From the NCBI RefSeq assembly GCF_000955955.1, contig NZ_JYJG01000141.1:1-50220 (forward strand): a stretch of DNA of 50,220 nucleotides, written 5' to 3'. How positions within the stretch are numbered: position 1 is the first letter of the stretch; every line of letters starts with the position of its first letter. The DNA is from Lentzea aerocolonigenes. Its GTDB lineage: Bacteria; Actinomycetota; Actinomycetes; Mycobacteriales; Pseudonocardiaceae. A program made the translations under genes and the position numbers. The notes beneath the pieces were generated by a model. It was given only the letters and a program-made list of their open reading frames with translations, was not told where the DNA came from and did not search any database. Below, in pieces: positions 8,041 through 16,964 of this stretch.

Positions 8041-10524
8041 GTGTCCGCGGAGCTGCTCGACCGCACCGCCGAACTGGCCGCGCTGGGCCGCGCGGTGGGC
8101 GCACTCGCCGCCGGCGAGCCGGCGCTCGTGGAGATCAGCGGCGGTAGCGGCACGGGCCGCAGCGCCTTGCTCGCCCGCGCGGTCGAGCTGGCCCGCGGGG
8201 CGGGGGCGCTGGTGCTGGCGGCGAACGGGCTGCCGCTCGTGCCCGGCCAGGGCCCCCGGATCGTCGGAGAGGTGATGGCGCAGGTCGCCTGGTCCTCGCC
8301 GAAATGTGCGGAGGCCGCGTCGACCGGTTGCGTGGTGGCGATCGGGCCGCCATCGGGCGTCCTGGTGACCGCGGAACCCTCCCCGCCGCTGCCCGGCTCT
8401 GACACCACGCCCGGCGAGGCCCTCATGGCGGTGCTCGACCTGGCGAGGGCAAGGCCAGTGCTGCTCGCGGTCGACGACGCTGATGGTTACGACGACCTCT
8501 CACGGGTGTGGCTCGCTCGCCTCGGCGAGCGAGCCGGCGGCAGGCCGATCGGGATCGTCGTCGTCACAGGGCCGGCTCGACGGTTGCTGGCGGGTGCGGA
8601 GGTGTTGACCGCGCGCCCCCTGTCACCTGCTGCGGTGGCAGAACTCGCACGGCGAAGACGGACGGTGCGCGGAGACGTTGCCGATGTGCTGCACAGGTGC
8701 ACCGGCGGGTTGCCGTCGGTGTTGCACGCGGTGCTGGACGGGATCGGCCCCGAGGCCGACGCCGAGGAGGTCGCCGAGTCGGCGGCGGAGGCGTTCGTCG
8801 GCATTGTGGTGCGGGCGGTGGCGGCGCTGCCCGCGGAGGCGGCCGGGTTGCTGCGGGCGATCGCGCTGTGCGGGCCGGGGTTGGACTTCGAGCTGACCTG
8901 CGCGGTGGCCGGCCTGCCGGGCCTCGGATCCCGCTGGGCGCTCGACCTGCTCGCCGGGGCCGGCCTGGTCAGCGGTGAACCGCCCGCCCTGGCAGGCGGG
9001 TTGTCCGCCGAGAGGGTGCTGATGGGCCTGGCCAGGAAGGTTCGTGACGAGCTGCACGTCCGCGCCGCGCGGCTGGCATATCGCGGTGCGGCGGACGTGG
9101 CGGAGGTGGCACGAATCCTGGAGTCCGCGCCGCCGCTCGGTGACCCGTGGGTGGTGCCGGTGCTGCGCACCGCTGCCCGTCGTGTGGTGGAACGGGGTGA
9201 TCCGGAGGCCGCGGTGCGGTATCTGGAGCGAGCCTTGCGCGAACCCGGTGATCCCACGATCGCGGCCCAGCTCGTGCTGGAGATCGCGCTGGTGGAGAGC
9301 CGGTGCTCACCAGAGGTCGGTGATCGCAGGCTCTCCAGGATGCTGCTGGAGAGCCAGCCGCCGGAGTGCGCGCGAGTCCGGCTGGCCGCGGCGGACCAGC
9401 TCTTCGCACGTGGCGATTCCGCCCTGGCGCGGCGGACGTTCGGTGCGATGCCGACCACCGGTGTGGAGCGAGACAGCATCACGGCGTTGTACTGGCTGGT
9501 CGACGACGCGCCGCTGGAGGTGCCCGAGCTGGGACTGCTCGACGTGGCACCGCTGCCCACCGCGCCGCCGGAGCCGGAACGAGCCGGAGCGGCGGCGTTG
9601 CTGTGCGTCGCGCAGGGCACGGACTCGGCACTGGCCAGGGTCCTCGCCCGCACCGCGCTCGCCGCTCCTTCCACCGTGCTGATCCCGAGGATGATCGCCG
9701 CGTGTGCGCTGGCGCTCACCGGCGACCTGGACGAGGCCGTCGCCGGACTGGACGATGTCCTGGTCGAAGCGCGTGAGCTCGGCCTGAACGCGGTGGAGAG
9801 CCAGTCGCTGGCGGTGCGGGCCAAGATCATGCTGGGCGCGGCGAGGCTGATCGAGGCGCGGGCGGATCTGGACGCCGCCACAGCCGCACTGCCGCTGCGG
9901 GACTGGCATCCCGACGCGCGACCGCTGCTGGTCGCGGTGGAAGCCCAGCTGTGCATGGAGAACGGGTTCGAGGACCGCGCGGAGGAACTGTCCGCGGCCG
10001 TGCTGGACCACGAGCTGGGTTTCGGGCACGCCCGCATGTTGATGATGTACGTCCGGGCGGAGCTCGCATTCAGGCGTGGCGATGCCCGCACCGCGCTCGC
10101 GCTCGCGGAGGAGTGCGGACGACGCATGCTCGCCAGGGGGTGGCGCAACCCGGCGTCGCTGCCATGGCGTTCCGTGGCCGCGCGGGCGTCGCTCCAGCTG
10201 GGAAACCACGATCACGCCGAGATCCTGTGCGCCCAGGAGGTCCAACGCGCACGCGAGTGGGGCGTGCCTGGCCTGCTCGGCATGGCGCATCTCAGCCGTG
10301 CGCCGGTGTCGGGCGACCGCCACGACCTGACCGAGGCGGTGCGGTTGCTGAGCGACTCGCCGTACCGGCTGGCGCACGCGGTCGCGCTGCTCGCACTCGC
10401 CGAGGTGAGCGAGCCTCACGAGGCGGCACCTCTGGTGCGCGAGGCCGCCGGGATCGCGGTGCGCGGCCGGGCCTTGGTACTGCTGAACCGGGCGCGGCGA
10501 CTCGGATGGGTTCCCGGCACATGA
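8041..10524 (+). CDS. LAL-like ATPase without a DNA-binding domain (LAL 2)
   Basis: This 827-residue protein matches its neighbours in layout: an N-terminal P-loop region, Walker B-like VLLAVDDADGYD, a long helical repeat region and an RNPxxxPWR motif near the end. It has two defects. The Walker A motif reads GGSGTGRS with Arg40 in place of the essential Lys. The protein stops after LNRARRLGWVPGT, with no LuxR HTH. The stop overlaps the next gene's start (ATGA), and no HTH is found in any frame at this junction, so this is not a recent frameshift. It may act as a partner or modulator of the flanking LALs, or it may be a decaying paralogue. The GTG start at 8041 has only a weak ribosome site, which suits coupling to LAL 1. 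Confidence 0.8.
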   Translation: MSAELLDRTAELAALGRAVGALAAGEPALVEISGGSGTGRSALLARAVELARGAGALVLAANGLPLVPGQGPRIVGEVMAQVAWSSPKCAEAASTGCVVAIGPPSGVLVTAEPSPPLPGSDTTPGEALMAVLDLARARPVLLAVDDADGYDDLSRVWLARLGERAGGRPIGIVVVTGPARRLLAGAEVLTARPLSPAAVAELARRRRTVRGDVADVLHRCTGGLPSVLHAVLDGIGPEADAEEVAESAAEAFVGIVVRAVAALPAEAAGLLRAIALCGPGLDFELTCAVAGLPGLGSRWALDLLAGAGLVSGEPPALAGGLSAERVLMGLARKVRDELHVRAARLAYRGAADVAEVARILESAPPLGDPWVVPVLRTAARRVVERGDPEAAVRYLERALREPGDPTIAAQLVLEIALVESRCSPEVGDRRLSRMLLESQPPECARVRLAAADQLFARGDSALARRTFGAMPTTGVERDSITALYWLVDDAPLEVPELGLLDVAPLPTAPPEPERAGAAALLCVAQGTDSALARVLARTALAAPSTVLIPRMIAACALALTGDLDEAVAGLDDVLVEARELGLNAVESQSLAVRAKIMLGAARLIEARADLDAATAALPLRDWHPDARPLLVAVEAQLCMENGFEDRAEELSAAVLDHELGFGHARMLMMYVRAELAFRRGDARTALALAEECGRRMLARGWRNPASLPWRSVAARASLQLGNHDHAEILCAQEVQRAREWGVPGLLGMAHLSRAPVSGDRHDLTEAVRLLSDSPYRLAHAVALLALAEVSEPHEAAPLVREAAGIAVRGRALVLLNRARRLGWVPGT

Positions 10525-13178
10525 CGAGAGAGGTCGCGGGGGCAGTGCTGTTCGAACGCGAGGGCGAGCTGGACCTGGTGGGCCGGTCGCTGCGGAATGC
10601 TGCGGACGGCGCGGGCAGCGTCATCGTGGTGGCCGGTCCGCTCGGCAACGGCAAGACCGCCTTCTTGCGGGCGCTTGCACACCATCGCGAGGCAACAGGA
10701 TTCGCGGTGCTCCAGGCTTCGGCGTCGCCGATCGAACGCGACTTCCCACATGGCGTCGTGAGCCAGCTGCTGGACGGCCCCGCCGAGCTGAGCGCCGACG
10801 GGCGGCTGCTGGTGCTCGTCGACGACGTGCAGTGGGCCGACGACGAGTCGCTCGCGGTGCTCGAGAAGTTCGCGGGACAGGTCGCGCACCGGTCTGCCGT
10901 GCTGGTCGTGACCCTTCGCGAGGGGGATTCGCTCGCGAGTCGTCCTGCCGTGGTGTCGATCGTTGCGGGCGCCGCCCATCGGATCCGTCTGAGACCGCTG
11001 CTGCTCGCCGGCTCGGCCGCGTTGGTGCGGGGGTTGCTCGGCCCGCACTGCGACGACGAGTTCACCATCGCCTGCCACGAGGTGGCGGGGGGCAACCCGA
11101 TGTTCCTCACCGCGCTCGCGCTGTCGTGGAGCGTCGGCGGTCTGCCTCCGGTGGCGGCCAACGCCGCCACGGTGCGCGCGATGCCGCCCACCTGGGCCCG
11201 CGACCGCCTCGTCTCCTGCATCCGCGCGCAACCCGAGCAGGCCCAGGAGGTGTTGAGGGGGCTGGTCGTGCTGGGCGGCGGGCTGTCCGACGCGGCCGCG
11301 CTGGCCGAGCTCGACCGGTTCACGGCGTTCGACGTGATCCGGTCGCTGCGCAAGCTCGGCCTGCTCTCGGCGACCGGGTTCGCCCATCCCGCTGTGTCCG
11401 CCGCCGTCGAGGAGACGATGACGGCGGACGAACGAGAGGACGTGCAGATCCGGTCGGCGCGGTTCCTGCACGACAACGGCAGGCCGGCCGAGGAGGTGGC
11501 GCGGCTGTTGCTCGGGATCACGCGGCCGCTGGGTCGCTGGGTCGTCGAGGTGTTGCGCGTCGCGGCGGACACCGCGCTGCGCTCCGGTTCGCCGGAGACC
11601 GCCGCGCGCTATCTGCGACGGGCGTTGCTGGACACGTCGACCGACGGGGAGGATCGAGCGAAGGTGCTCGTCGACATCGCCACGGCGGTGCGCGGGTTCG
11701 ACGTCCAGGCCGCGGTGCGCAGCATCTCCTACGCAGCCCCGTTGCTGAGAGAACCACGTGACAGGGCCGCGGCGCTGATCCGGCTCACGCCCGCGGTGAT
11801 GGGCAACGCTCCGGAAGCGGTCCTGTCGATGATGAGGCAGGTAGCGGCGGAGCTCGGCGATCCGGCGGGACTCGATCCGGTCGGCCGGGAGCTCGCGCTG
11901 AGGCTCGAGGCACGGTTGCGTTACGCGGACTCGACCGATCGCGCCGAGCTGGCCCGTGCGGTCTCCCGGTTGACCGAGATGGGGCCGGATGCCCCGATGC
12001 AGACCGGCGCCGAGCGCGAACTGCTGGCCGTGTTGCTGCATTCGGCGGTGACCGGCGTCGGCAGGCGGGCAGACGAGGTGGCGGCACTCGCCGGCCGACT
12101 GCTGGCGTGCGAGCCCGCGTTCAGCCCGCACAGCAGCTCGGCCGCACCGTTGCTGGTCAGCTGTCTTGCGGCGGCCGACTCGCCCGGCGTCACGAAGCGG
12201 TGGCTCGACCAGGCGCTCGAGATCGCGCGCAGCCGCCATGACGCGGTGAGCGAGGCGATGATCCGCAGTGAGCAGGCGCTCGCGCACCTGATGTCCGGGC
12301 AGGTCGAGGCGGCGGCGCGGGCGGCGACGGACGCGGCGGCACTGGGGGCGGGCGACTGGAGCGCTGTCGGCACCTCCGCCGCGGTGGTGCTGGCCGGTGT
12401 GGCGCTGCAGTTGCGGCATCCCGTGCTGACCGACCAGGCGCTGACGTTCGCCGTGAACGTTCCTGTGAACGACTGTCTCGCCGCGGTGGTGGGGCTGCTG
12501 CGGTCCTCGGACGCGGCGCTGCGCGGCGATCTGCCGGGAGCGTCGATGACGTTGATGGAATGCGGGGTGAGGCTGGACCAGTCCGGCTGGCGCAACCCCG
12601 TGCTCTACCCGTGGCGAACCTTCCTCGCCCAGCTCAAGCATCGGCTGGGCGAGACGGAGGACGCGCTCGCGCTCGCCGAGGAGGAACGGCTGATCGCGCA
12701 GGAGTGGGGTGCGCCGTCGGGTATCGGCCGCGCCTGGCGCGTGCTGGGCGCGCTGACGGGAGGGGCCCGCGGGGTGGAGCTGACCAGCCGGGCCGTCGAG
12801 GTGCTGGAGGAGTCCGCGCACGCGCTCGAACTGGCGCTGGCACTGCGGCAGTGGGCCGAGCTGTCCGGCCGTGAGGACCTGTGGCGCCGGTGCCTCGACA
12901 TCGCAACGGAGATCGGCGCGGGCAACATCGCCGCGCAGGCGCGTGCCGCTTTGGGCGGCCGGGCGCCAACGGGGGCAGGAACCAGGCTGACACCGTCCGA
13001 ACGTCGCGTCGCCCTGCTGGCGGCGGGAGGCCGGTCGAACCAGGAGATCGCCATCGAGCTCGCGGTCACCCCTCGCGCTGTGGAGAAGCACCTCACGAAC
13101 ACCTACCGGAAGCTCGGAGTGCGCCGACGGGCGGAGCTGGCCTCGGCACTGCGGCAGGTGGCGGCGGATCCGGGCTGA
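10521..13178 (+). CDS. LAL-type LuxR-family ATPase regulator 3
   Basis: This 885-residue regulator has Walker A GPLGNGKT (Lys45), Walker B LLVLVDDVQWADDESL, a sensor-like segment GGNPMFLTALAL, a helical repeat region with SGWRNPVLYPWR, and a complete LuxR HTH at the C-terminus (LTPSERRVALLAAGGRSNQE, RAVEKHLTNTYRKLGVRRRA). It therefore keeps both the ATPase and DNA-binding functions missing in LAL 2. The ATG overlaps the stop of LAL 2 by four bases. The frame is open far upstream, but that part is a shadow of LAL 2. In other actinomycetes such proteins activate antibiotic genes directly. Likely targets here are the divergent promoter at about 20.4 kb and the PucR promoters; this is inference. 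Confidence 0.9.
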   Translation: MTREVAGAVLFEREGELDLVGRSLRNAADGAGSVIVVAGPLGNGKTAFLRALAHHREATGFAVLQASASPIERDFPHGVVSQLLDGPAELSADGRLLVLVDDVQWADDESLAVLEKFAGQVAHRSAVLVVTLREGDSLASRPAVVSIVAGAAHRIRLRPLLLAGSAALVRGLLGPHCDDEFTIACHEVAGGNPMFLTALALSWSVGGLPPVAANAATVRAMPPTWARDRLVSCIRAQPEQAQEVLRGLVVLGGGLSDAAALAELDRFTAFDVIRSLRKLGLLSATGFAHPAVSAAVEETMTADEREDVQIRSARFLHDNGRPAEEVARLLLGITRPLGRWVVEVLRVAADTALRSGSPETAARYLRRALLDTSTDGEDRAKVLVDIATAVRGFDVQAAVRSISYAAPLLREPRDRAAALIRLTPAVMGNAPEAVLSMMRQVAAELGDPAGLDPVGRELALRLEARLRYADSTDRAELARAVSRLTEMGPDAPMQTGAERELLAVLLHSAVTGVGRRADEVAALAGRLLACEPAFSPHSSSAAPLLVSCLAAADSPGVTKRWLDQALEIARSRHDAVSEAMIRSEQALAHLMSGQVEAAARAATDAAALGAGDWSAVGTSAAVVLAGVALQLRHPVLTDQALTFAVNVPVNDCLAAVVGLLRSSDAALRGDLPGASMTLMECGVRLDQSGWRNPVLYPWRTFLAQLKHRLGETEDALALAEEERLIAQEWGAPSGIGRAWRVLGALTGGARGVELTSRAVEVLEESAHALELALALRQWAELSGREDLWRRCLDIATEIGAGNIAAQARAALGGRAPTGAGTRLTPSERRVALLAAGGRSNQEIAIELAVTPRAVEKHLTNTYRKLGVRRRAELASALRQVAADPG

Positions 13179-13202
13179 CCGAACTGCCGCGTCCCCAGCC
13201 GC

Positions 13203-13224
13203 ACCGAATCCGTACCGAATCCGT
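13203..13224 (+). repeat. Tandem 11-bp direct repeat in the PucR2 upstream region
   Basis: ACCGAATCCGT occurs twice head to tail (13203-13213, 13214-13224). Eleven bases is about one helical turn, so a protein could bind both copies on the same DNA face. The CCGTACC at the repeat junction also pairs with GGTACGG at 13254-13260. A related ACCGAACCGT lies upstream of PucR1. Confidence 0.6.
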
Positions 13225-13242
13225 ACCGCCAGTGGAACGGGA

Positions 13243-13294
13243 CCACAGTATTTGGTACGGGACGTTGATTCCTTGATCGCGGACTTCCTAGGCT
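13243..13294 (+). promoter_or_regulatory. PucR2 promoter with the shared CCACAGTATTT element
   Basis: CCACAGTATTT (13243-13253) precedes TTGATT (13265-13270), an 18-base spacer and TAGGCT (13289-13294). The spacer length, the -10 type and the 11-base gap to the element closely match the PucR1 promoter, where the gap is 12 bases. Confidence 0.5.
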
Positions 13295-13323
13295 CCAGCA
13301 GTGGGTTCGGGAGGTGCGGCGGG

Positions 13324-14250
13324 ATGATGGAAGTTGTGGCGCGACAGGGTTTCGTTGCCGGCGGCGGACGCGGGAACGCGTTTCGTGCGAGGGTCCGGAG
13401 GGCCGGGCAGATGTGGTCCGGTGACGGGTCGGCCGACCTGAGGGATCTGCTCACGCAGGCGGCGGCAGGCGATCCGGAGCTCGCTGAGCTGGTCCACACC
13501 GGCGGTTCGCTGCTCGCGGACTTTCTGGAGGGCTACGACCGATCAGCCAAGCGCACGCGGGTGTCAGGGGATCTCGCGAAGGACCTGATCGAAGGACGTC
13601 CGGTGAGTCCGGAGGAGGCGACGACACTCGCCCCGCGGTACGTGGTCTCGGTAGTCGGCTGGTCCGGTAGAAGCCGGGTCGAAGCTCAGGCCGAGGAGAG
13701 CGAACTGCTGCAGGCCCTGGGGCCCGAGGTGCTCACGACCAGCGTCGACAACCGCCTGGTGCTGCTGGTCCCCGGAGTCGACACGCAGCGAGCGGCGAGG
13801 ACCATCAGGCAGATCAGTCAGTTCCTCGGTGGGAACGGGTGGCTCACCACCGCCACGCGGCCGCGCGACGAGCTCCGCGACGGCGTCCGCGAGGCCATGG
13901 AGGTTCTGCGACTGGTCATGGCAGGGCGCAGGAAGTGCGGCGCCTACACGATGCTGGACGTCCTGGTCGAGTACGCGGTCGTGCAGGACGTGGCGGTCGC
14001 TGCCGAGCTGGCCGCCATGATCCGGCCACTGCGCGACCAGCCGATCTTGTGGGAGACGCTGATGGCGTTGATCGACACCGACTACCGGCGCAACAAGGCC
14101 GCGCAGAACCTCTACATCCACCGCAGCACGCTCGACTACCGCGTGCAGCGCATCGCCGACGTCACCGGGTGCGACCCGACCACCGGCAGGGGCGTGCAGC
14201 TGCTGACCGCCGGGGTGATCGCGGACGCGGTGCGGAGCAGACTCCAGTAG
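13324..14250 (+). CDS. PucR-type helix-turn-helix transcriptional regulator, copy 2
   Basis: This 308-residue paralogue of the regulator at 3102 has the same order: a variable N-terminal region with [17 protein letters not shown], a central domain, and the C-terminal HTH ([20 protein letters not shown], then [12 protein letters not shown]). ATG 13324 was chosen because GGAGGT lies eight bases upstream; the frame opens earlier at a GTG, but that would place coding sequence over the predicted promoter. The gene closes the regulator block. Its own promoter resembles that of copy 1, and together they bracket the IclR and LAL genes. The downstream neighbour is a transposase scrap, then the convergent A-T gene. 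Confidence 0.85.
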   Translation: MMEVVARQGFVAGGGRGNAFRARVRRAGQMWSGDGSADLRDLLTQAAAGDPELAELVHTGGSLLADFLEGYDRSAKRTRVSGDLAKDLIEGRPVSPEEATTLAPRYVVSVVGWSGRSRVEAQAEESELLQALGPEVLTTSVDNRLVLLVPGVDTQRAARTIRQISQFLGGNGWLTTATRPRDELRDGVREAMEVLRLVMAGRRKCGAYTMLDVLVEYAVVQDVAVAAELAAMIRPLRDQPILWETLMALIDTDYRRNKAAQNLYIHRSTLDYRVQRIADVTGCDPTTGRGVQLLTAGVIADAVRSRLQ

Positions 14251-14408
14251 AAGGCCAGGGCGAAGGCCTCGCCGGGGTCGAAGGCCTCGTAAAGCGAGGC
14301 GATGCCGTGGGTGTTGAGGCTGTGCATGACCAGGACCACGGTCTGGGCGTCGGGGTAGTCCATTGTCAGGAGTTGTTCCACTTGGCCGGCCCAGTCGATT
14401 TTGGTTCG
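14251..14408 (-). pseudogene. IS630-family transposase fragment
   Basis: Read on the minus strand, this scrap gives [34 protein letters not shown], then [16 protein letters not shown]. This is the region around the second catalytic Asp of IS630 transposases (family pattern VVLVMDNLNTH, ASLYEAF). That Asp is His here, both ends are missing, and the frame runs into the PucR2 end. It is therefore an inactive relic of about 50 codons. I found no terminal inverted repeats. It marks the seam between the regulator block and the biosynthetic operon. Confidence 0.8.
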
Positions 14409-14496
14409 CTGGGCCGAGCCGGAACCTGCCGTTTGCGCGCGCGGACACCTCCAAGACTGGCGCAGCACTTCCGGGTTGTGCGGAGGAGGTACCCAG

Positions 14497-16941
14497 TCAA
14501 GACCCGCGTACGGCGCTTGCCACCCCTCGAACCGTGGGGTGCCGGTAGAGCTCGCGCAACCGCACCGTAGGCAGTCCTTCCGCCCGCATGGCCGCGCCGA
14601 TCCGGACCGCGTACAGGGAGTTGCCGCCCAGCTCGAAGAAGTCGTCGTCGATCTCGACCGGCACGCCGAGCACGGTGCTCCAGATCGTCCTGAGCTGGTC
14701 GGCGAGTTCGTCACCGGTCGGCGTGCTGTCCACAACGGACGGCGCGGGAGCCGGGTGGGGCAGACGCTCCTGGTCGATCTTGCCGTTCACGGTCAACGGC
14801 AGCTCGCTGAGCGCGGTGATGGTGGACGGCACCATGTGGTCCGGCAGGATCCGAGCCGCCCGTTCGCGGATCTCCCTGGTGTCCGCGGGCTCGATGAGCA
14901 CGACGTAGCCGTCGATGCGGGCGCTGGCGGCGTCGCCGGGGTCGTCCCGGCGCACCACTACCGTCGCGGCGCTCACCCGCGGGTCCTCGAGCAGCACGGA
15001 CCGGATCTCGTCCAGCTCGATGCGGAAGCCGCGGATCTTGACCTGGTTGTCGATGCGGCCCAGGTGGTCGAGTCGCCCGTCGGGCCGCAACCGGCCGAGG
15101 TCGCCGCTGCGGTAGAGGACGCCTGGCCGGAACGGGTCCGGCAGGAACCGTTGTGCGGTCAGCTCCTCGCGGCGGAAGTACCCGGCGGCGACCCCGGCGC
15201 CGCCCACGCAGATCTCGCCCGCCACACCGGGTGGGACCAGCCGTCCGGACGCGTCCAGGACGTAGAGGTGCCAGCCGGGTAGGGCCGGTCCGACCGATCG
15301 TGAGCCGGCCAGGGCGTCCGCGCGGGTGACGGTCTGCGCGGTGACGTGGACGGTGGTCTCGGTGATGCCGAACATGTTCACCACCCGGCACCGGGTTTCC
15401 GGGTGCCGGTCGAACCAGCGCAGGAGGATCCTGGCGTCCAACGGTTCACCGCCGAACACCACGAGCCGCACCGCGAGGTCCGCGTGGTCGACCGACAGCA
15501 GCTGCGCGAACGCCGACGGCGTCTGGCTGAGCACCGTGACGCGTTCGGACTTCAGCAGGTCGCGGAAGGCGTCCGGCTCCCGCGACACGGCGTGCGGCAC
15601 GACGACGAGCCGGCCGCCGGTCAGCAGGCAGCCCCAGATCTCCCACACGGAGAAGTCGAAGGCGCTGGAGTGGAACCAGGTCCACACGTCGCCCGGCCGC
15701 AGCTCGTACTCGTCACGGGTCGCGTCGAGCAACGCGATCACGTTGCGGTGCGGCACCACGACACCCTTGGGCCGGCCGGTCGAGCCGGAGGTGTAGATGA
15801 TGTAGGCGGCCGTGTCGCCGTCGGCATCGCCGAGCACCGACTCCTCCTGGGGGAGAACGATTTCCGGCGTTACGACGAGCGTCAGGCCGGCGTCCTCGGC
15901 GGTGTAGTTCCGCCGGTCCGCGGGGTGAGCCGGGTCCATCGGCACGTAGGTCGCGCCGGCCTTCAGGATTGCGAGGGCCGTCACCACGAACGACGTGGAC
16001 CGGTCGAGGCACACGCCTACCCGGTCGCCGTCGCGCACGCCGTGGGCACGAAGGCTCCGCGCGACGACGTCGGAACGTTCGTCCAGCGCGCGGTAGCTGA
16101 GTTGGTCAGTGCCGTCGGTTACGGCGATCGAGTCCGGTGTGGACAGTGCGACTCGCTGGAACGCCGCGTGGATCGTGCTCGCTGTGGGGATGGGCGGCGG
16201 AGCGGGCCGGCCGAGCTCGGCGACGCGGAGCACTTCGTTGTCGTCCATCAGCAGGACGTCGGCCACCTCGGCGTCCCGGCGGCGCAGGACCTGGCGGTGC
16301 ACCAGGCGCAGGTGCCGCGCGAACTGCTCGGCGATCTCGGGGGCGACCAGAGCGGCCGAGTGGTCGAGCCGCAGCCGCGGCCCGCGGTCGTCGTGGTAGA
16401 CCGAGACGGTGAGCGGGAACGGCGGCGCGAGGCAGGGGAGGTACTCGCCTTCGACCCGGTTTTCGCAGAACAGCAGGCCGACCGCGGCCGGTTGGTCCGT
16501 CGGCACCAGGCGGACGGCACGCACAGGACCCGTGAGGTCCGCGCTGAACGCGCCACGCGGGGTGCCGACGACCGGAGCCGACTCGGGGTCGTACCGCTGC
16601 AGCGTCACGAGCAGCGCGACGAGCCAGCCGGTCTCGTCGCCGGTCTCGTCGATCGCGTCTAGGCGGGAGGTGGGGCCGGATCCGTCGCCGAGTCCCCAGA
16701 CCGGTCCGGCGGCGGTGGAAACGGAGATCTCGCGGCGTGTCACGACGACGAGATCGGTCTCGCCGTCGTCGTAACGCAGCAGGACGCGACGCGAGTCCAG
16801 GGCCGGACGTGAGAGCTCGGTGGCGCGGCGGCGTTCGGCGGCGGCGCTCGTGGACGCGGCCGGCACGTCCTCCACCCACAGCCCGGCCGGATCGACGTCC
16901 GCGGGGGAGCGCAGGAGCAGGCCGTCGTGGAGATGGGGCAT
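14497..16941 (-). CDS. Free-standing NRPS A-T protein, threonine-type, with truncated C domain
   Basis: This 814-residue protein activates an amino acid as its AMP ester and holds it on its own thiolation domain. Residues about 1-250 resemble only the C-terminal half of a condensation domain ([19 protein letters not shown] region) and lack HHxxxDG. The A domain follows, with Tyr383 of [11 protein letters not shown], Asp429 in FDFSVWE and NGKID. The T domain carries Ser775 in LGGNSLY. Reading the pocket gives D-F-W-S-V-G-M-V-H-K, one change from the standard Thr code DFWNVGMVHK. It ends the minus operon, 23 bases after the dehydrogenase gene, with AAGGAA before its ATG. In ramoplanin biosynthesis a free A-T protein supplies Thr to an A-less module; module 2 of the large NRPS here is A-less, so trans-loading is the likely role. 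Confidence 0.88.
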   Translation of the reverse strand: MPHLHDGLLLRSPADVDPAGLWVEDVPAASTSAAAERRRATELSRPALDSRRVLLRYDDGETDLVVVTRREISVSTAAGPVWGLGDGSGPTSRLDAIDETGDETGWLVALLVTLQRYDPESAPVVGTPRGAFSADLTGPVRAVRLVPTDQPAAVGLLFCENRVEGEYLPCLAPPFPLTVSVYHDDRGPRLRLDHSAALVAPEIAEQFARHLRLVHRQVLRRRDAEVADVLLMDDNEVLRVAELGRPAPPPIPTASTIHAAFQRVALSTPDSIAVTDGTDQLSYRALDERSDVVARSLRAHGVRDGDRVGVCLDRSTSFVVTALAILKAGATYVPMDPAHPADRRNYTAEDAGLTLVVTPEIVLPQEESVLGDADGDTAAYIIYTSGSTGRPKGVVVPHRNVIALLDATRDEYELRPGDVWTWFHSSAFDFSVWEIWGCLLTGGRLVVVPHAVSREPDAFRDLLKSERVTVLSQTPSAFAQLLSVDHADLAVRLVVFGGEPLDARILLRWFDRHPETRCRVVNMFGITETTVHVTAQTVTRADALAGSRSVGPALPGWHLYVLDASGRLVPPGVAGEICVGGAGVAAGYFRREELTAQRFLPDPFRPGVLYRSGDLGRLRPDGRLDHLGRIDNQVKIRGFRIELDEIRSVLLEDPRVSAATVVVRRDDPGDAASARIDGYVVLIEPADTREIRERAARILPDHMVPSTITALSELPLTVNGKIDQERLPHPAPAPSVVDSTPTGDELADQLRTIWSTVLGVPVEIDDDFFELGGNSLYAVRIGAAMRAEGLPTVRLRELYRHPTVRGVASAVRGS

Positions 16942-16964
16942 GGTTCGTTCCTTGTCAGCGAGAC

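Noticed and set aside
5373..8426. Minus-strand frame of 1017 codons opposite LAL 1
   Set aside because: It is a shadow of a gene with clear Walker and HTH motifs; no domain is visible in the minus reading.
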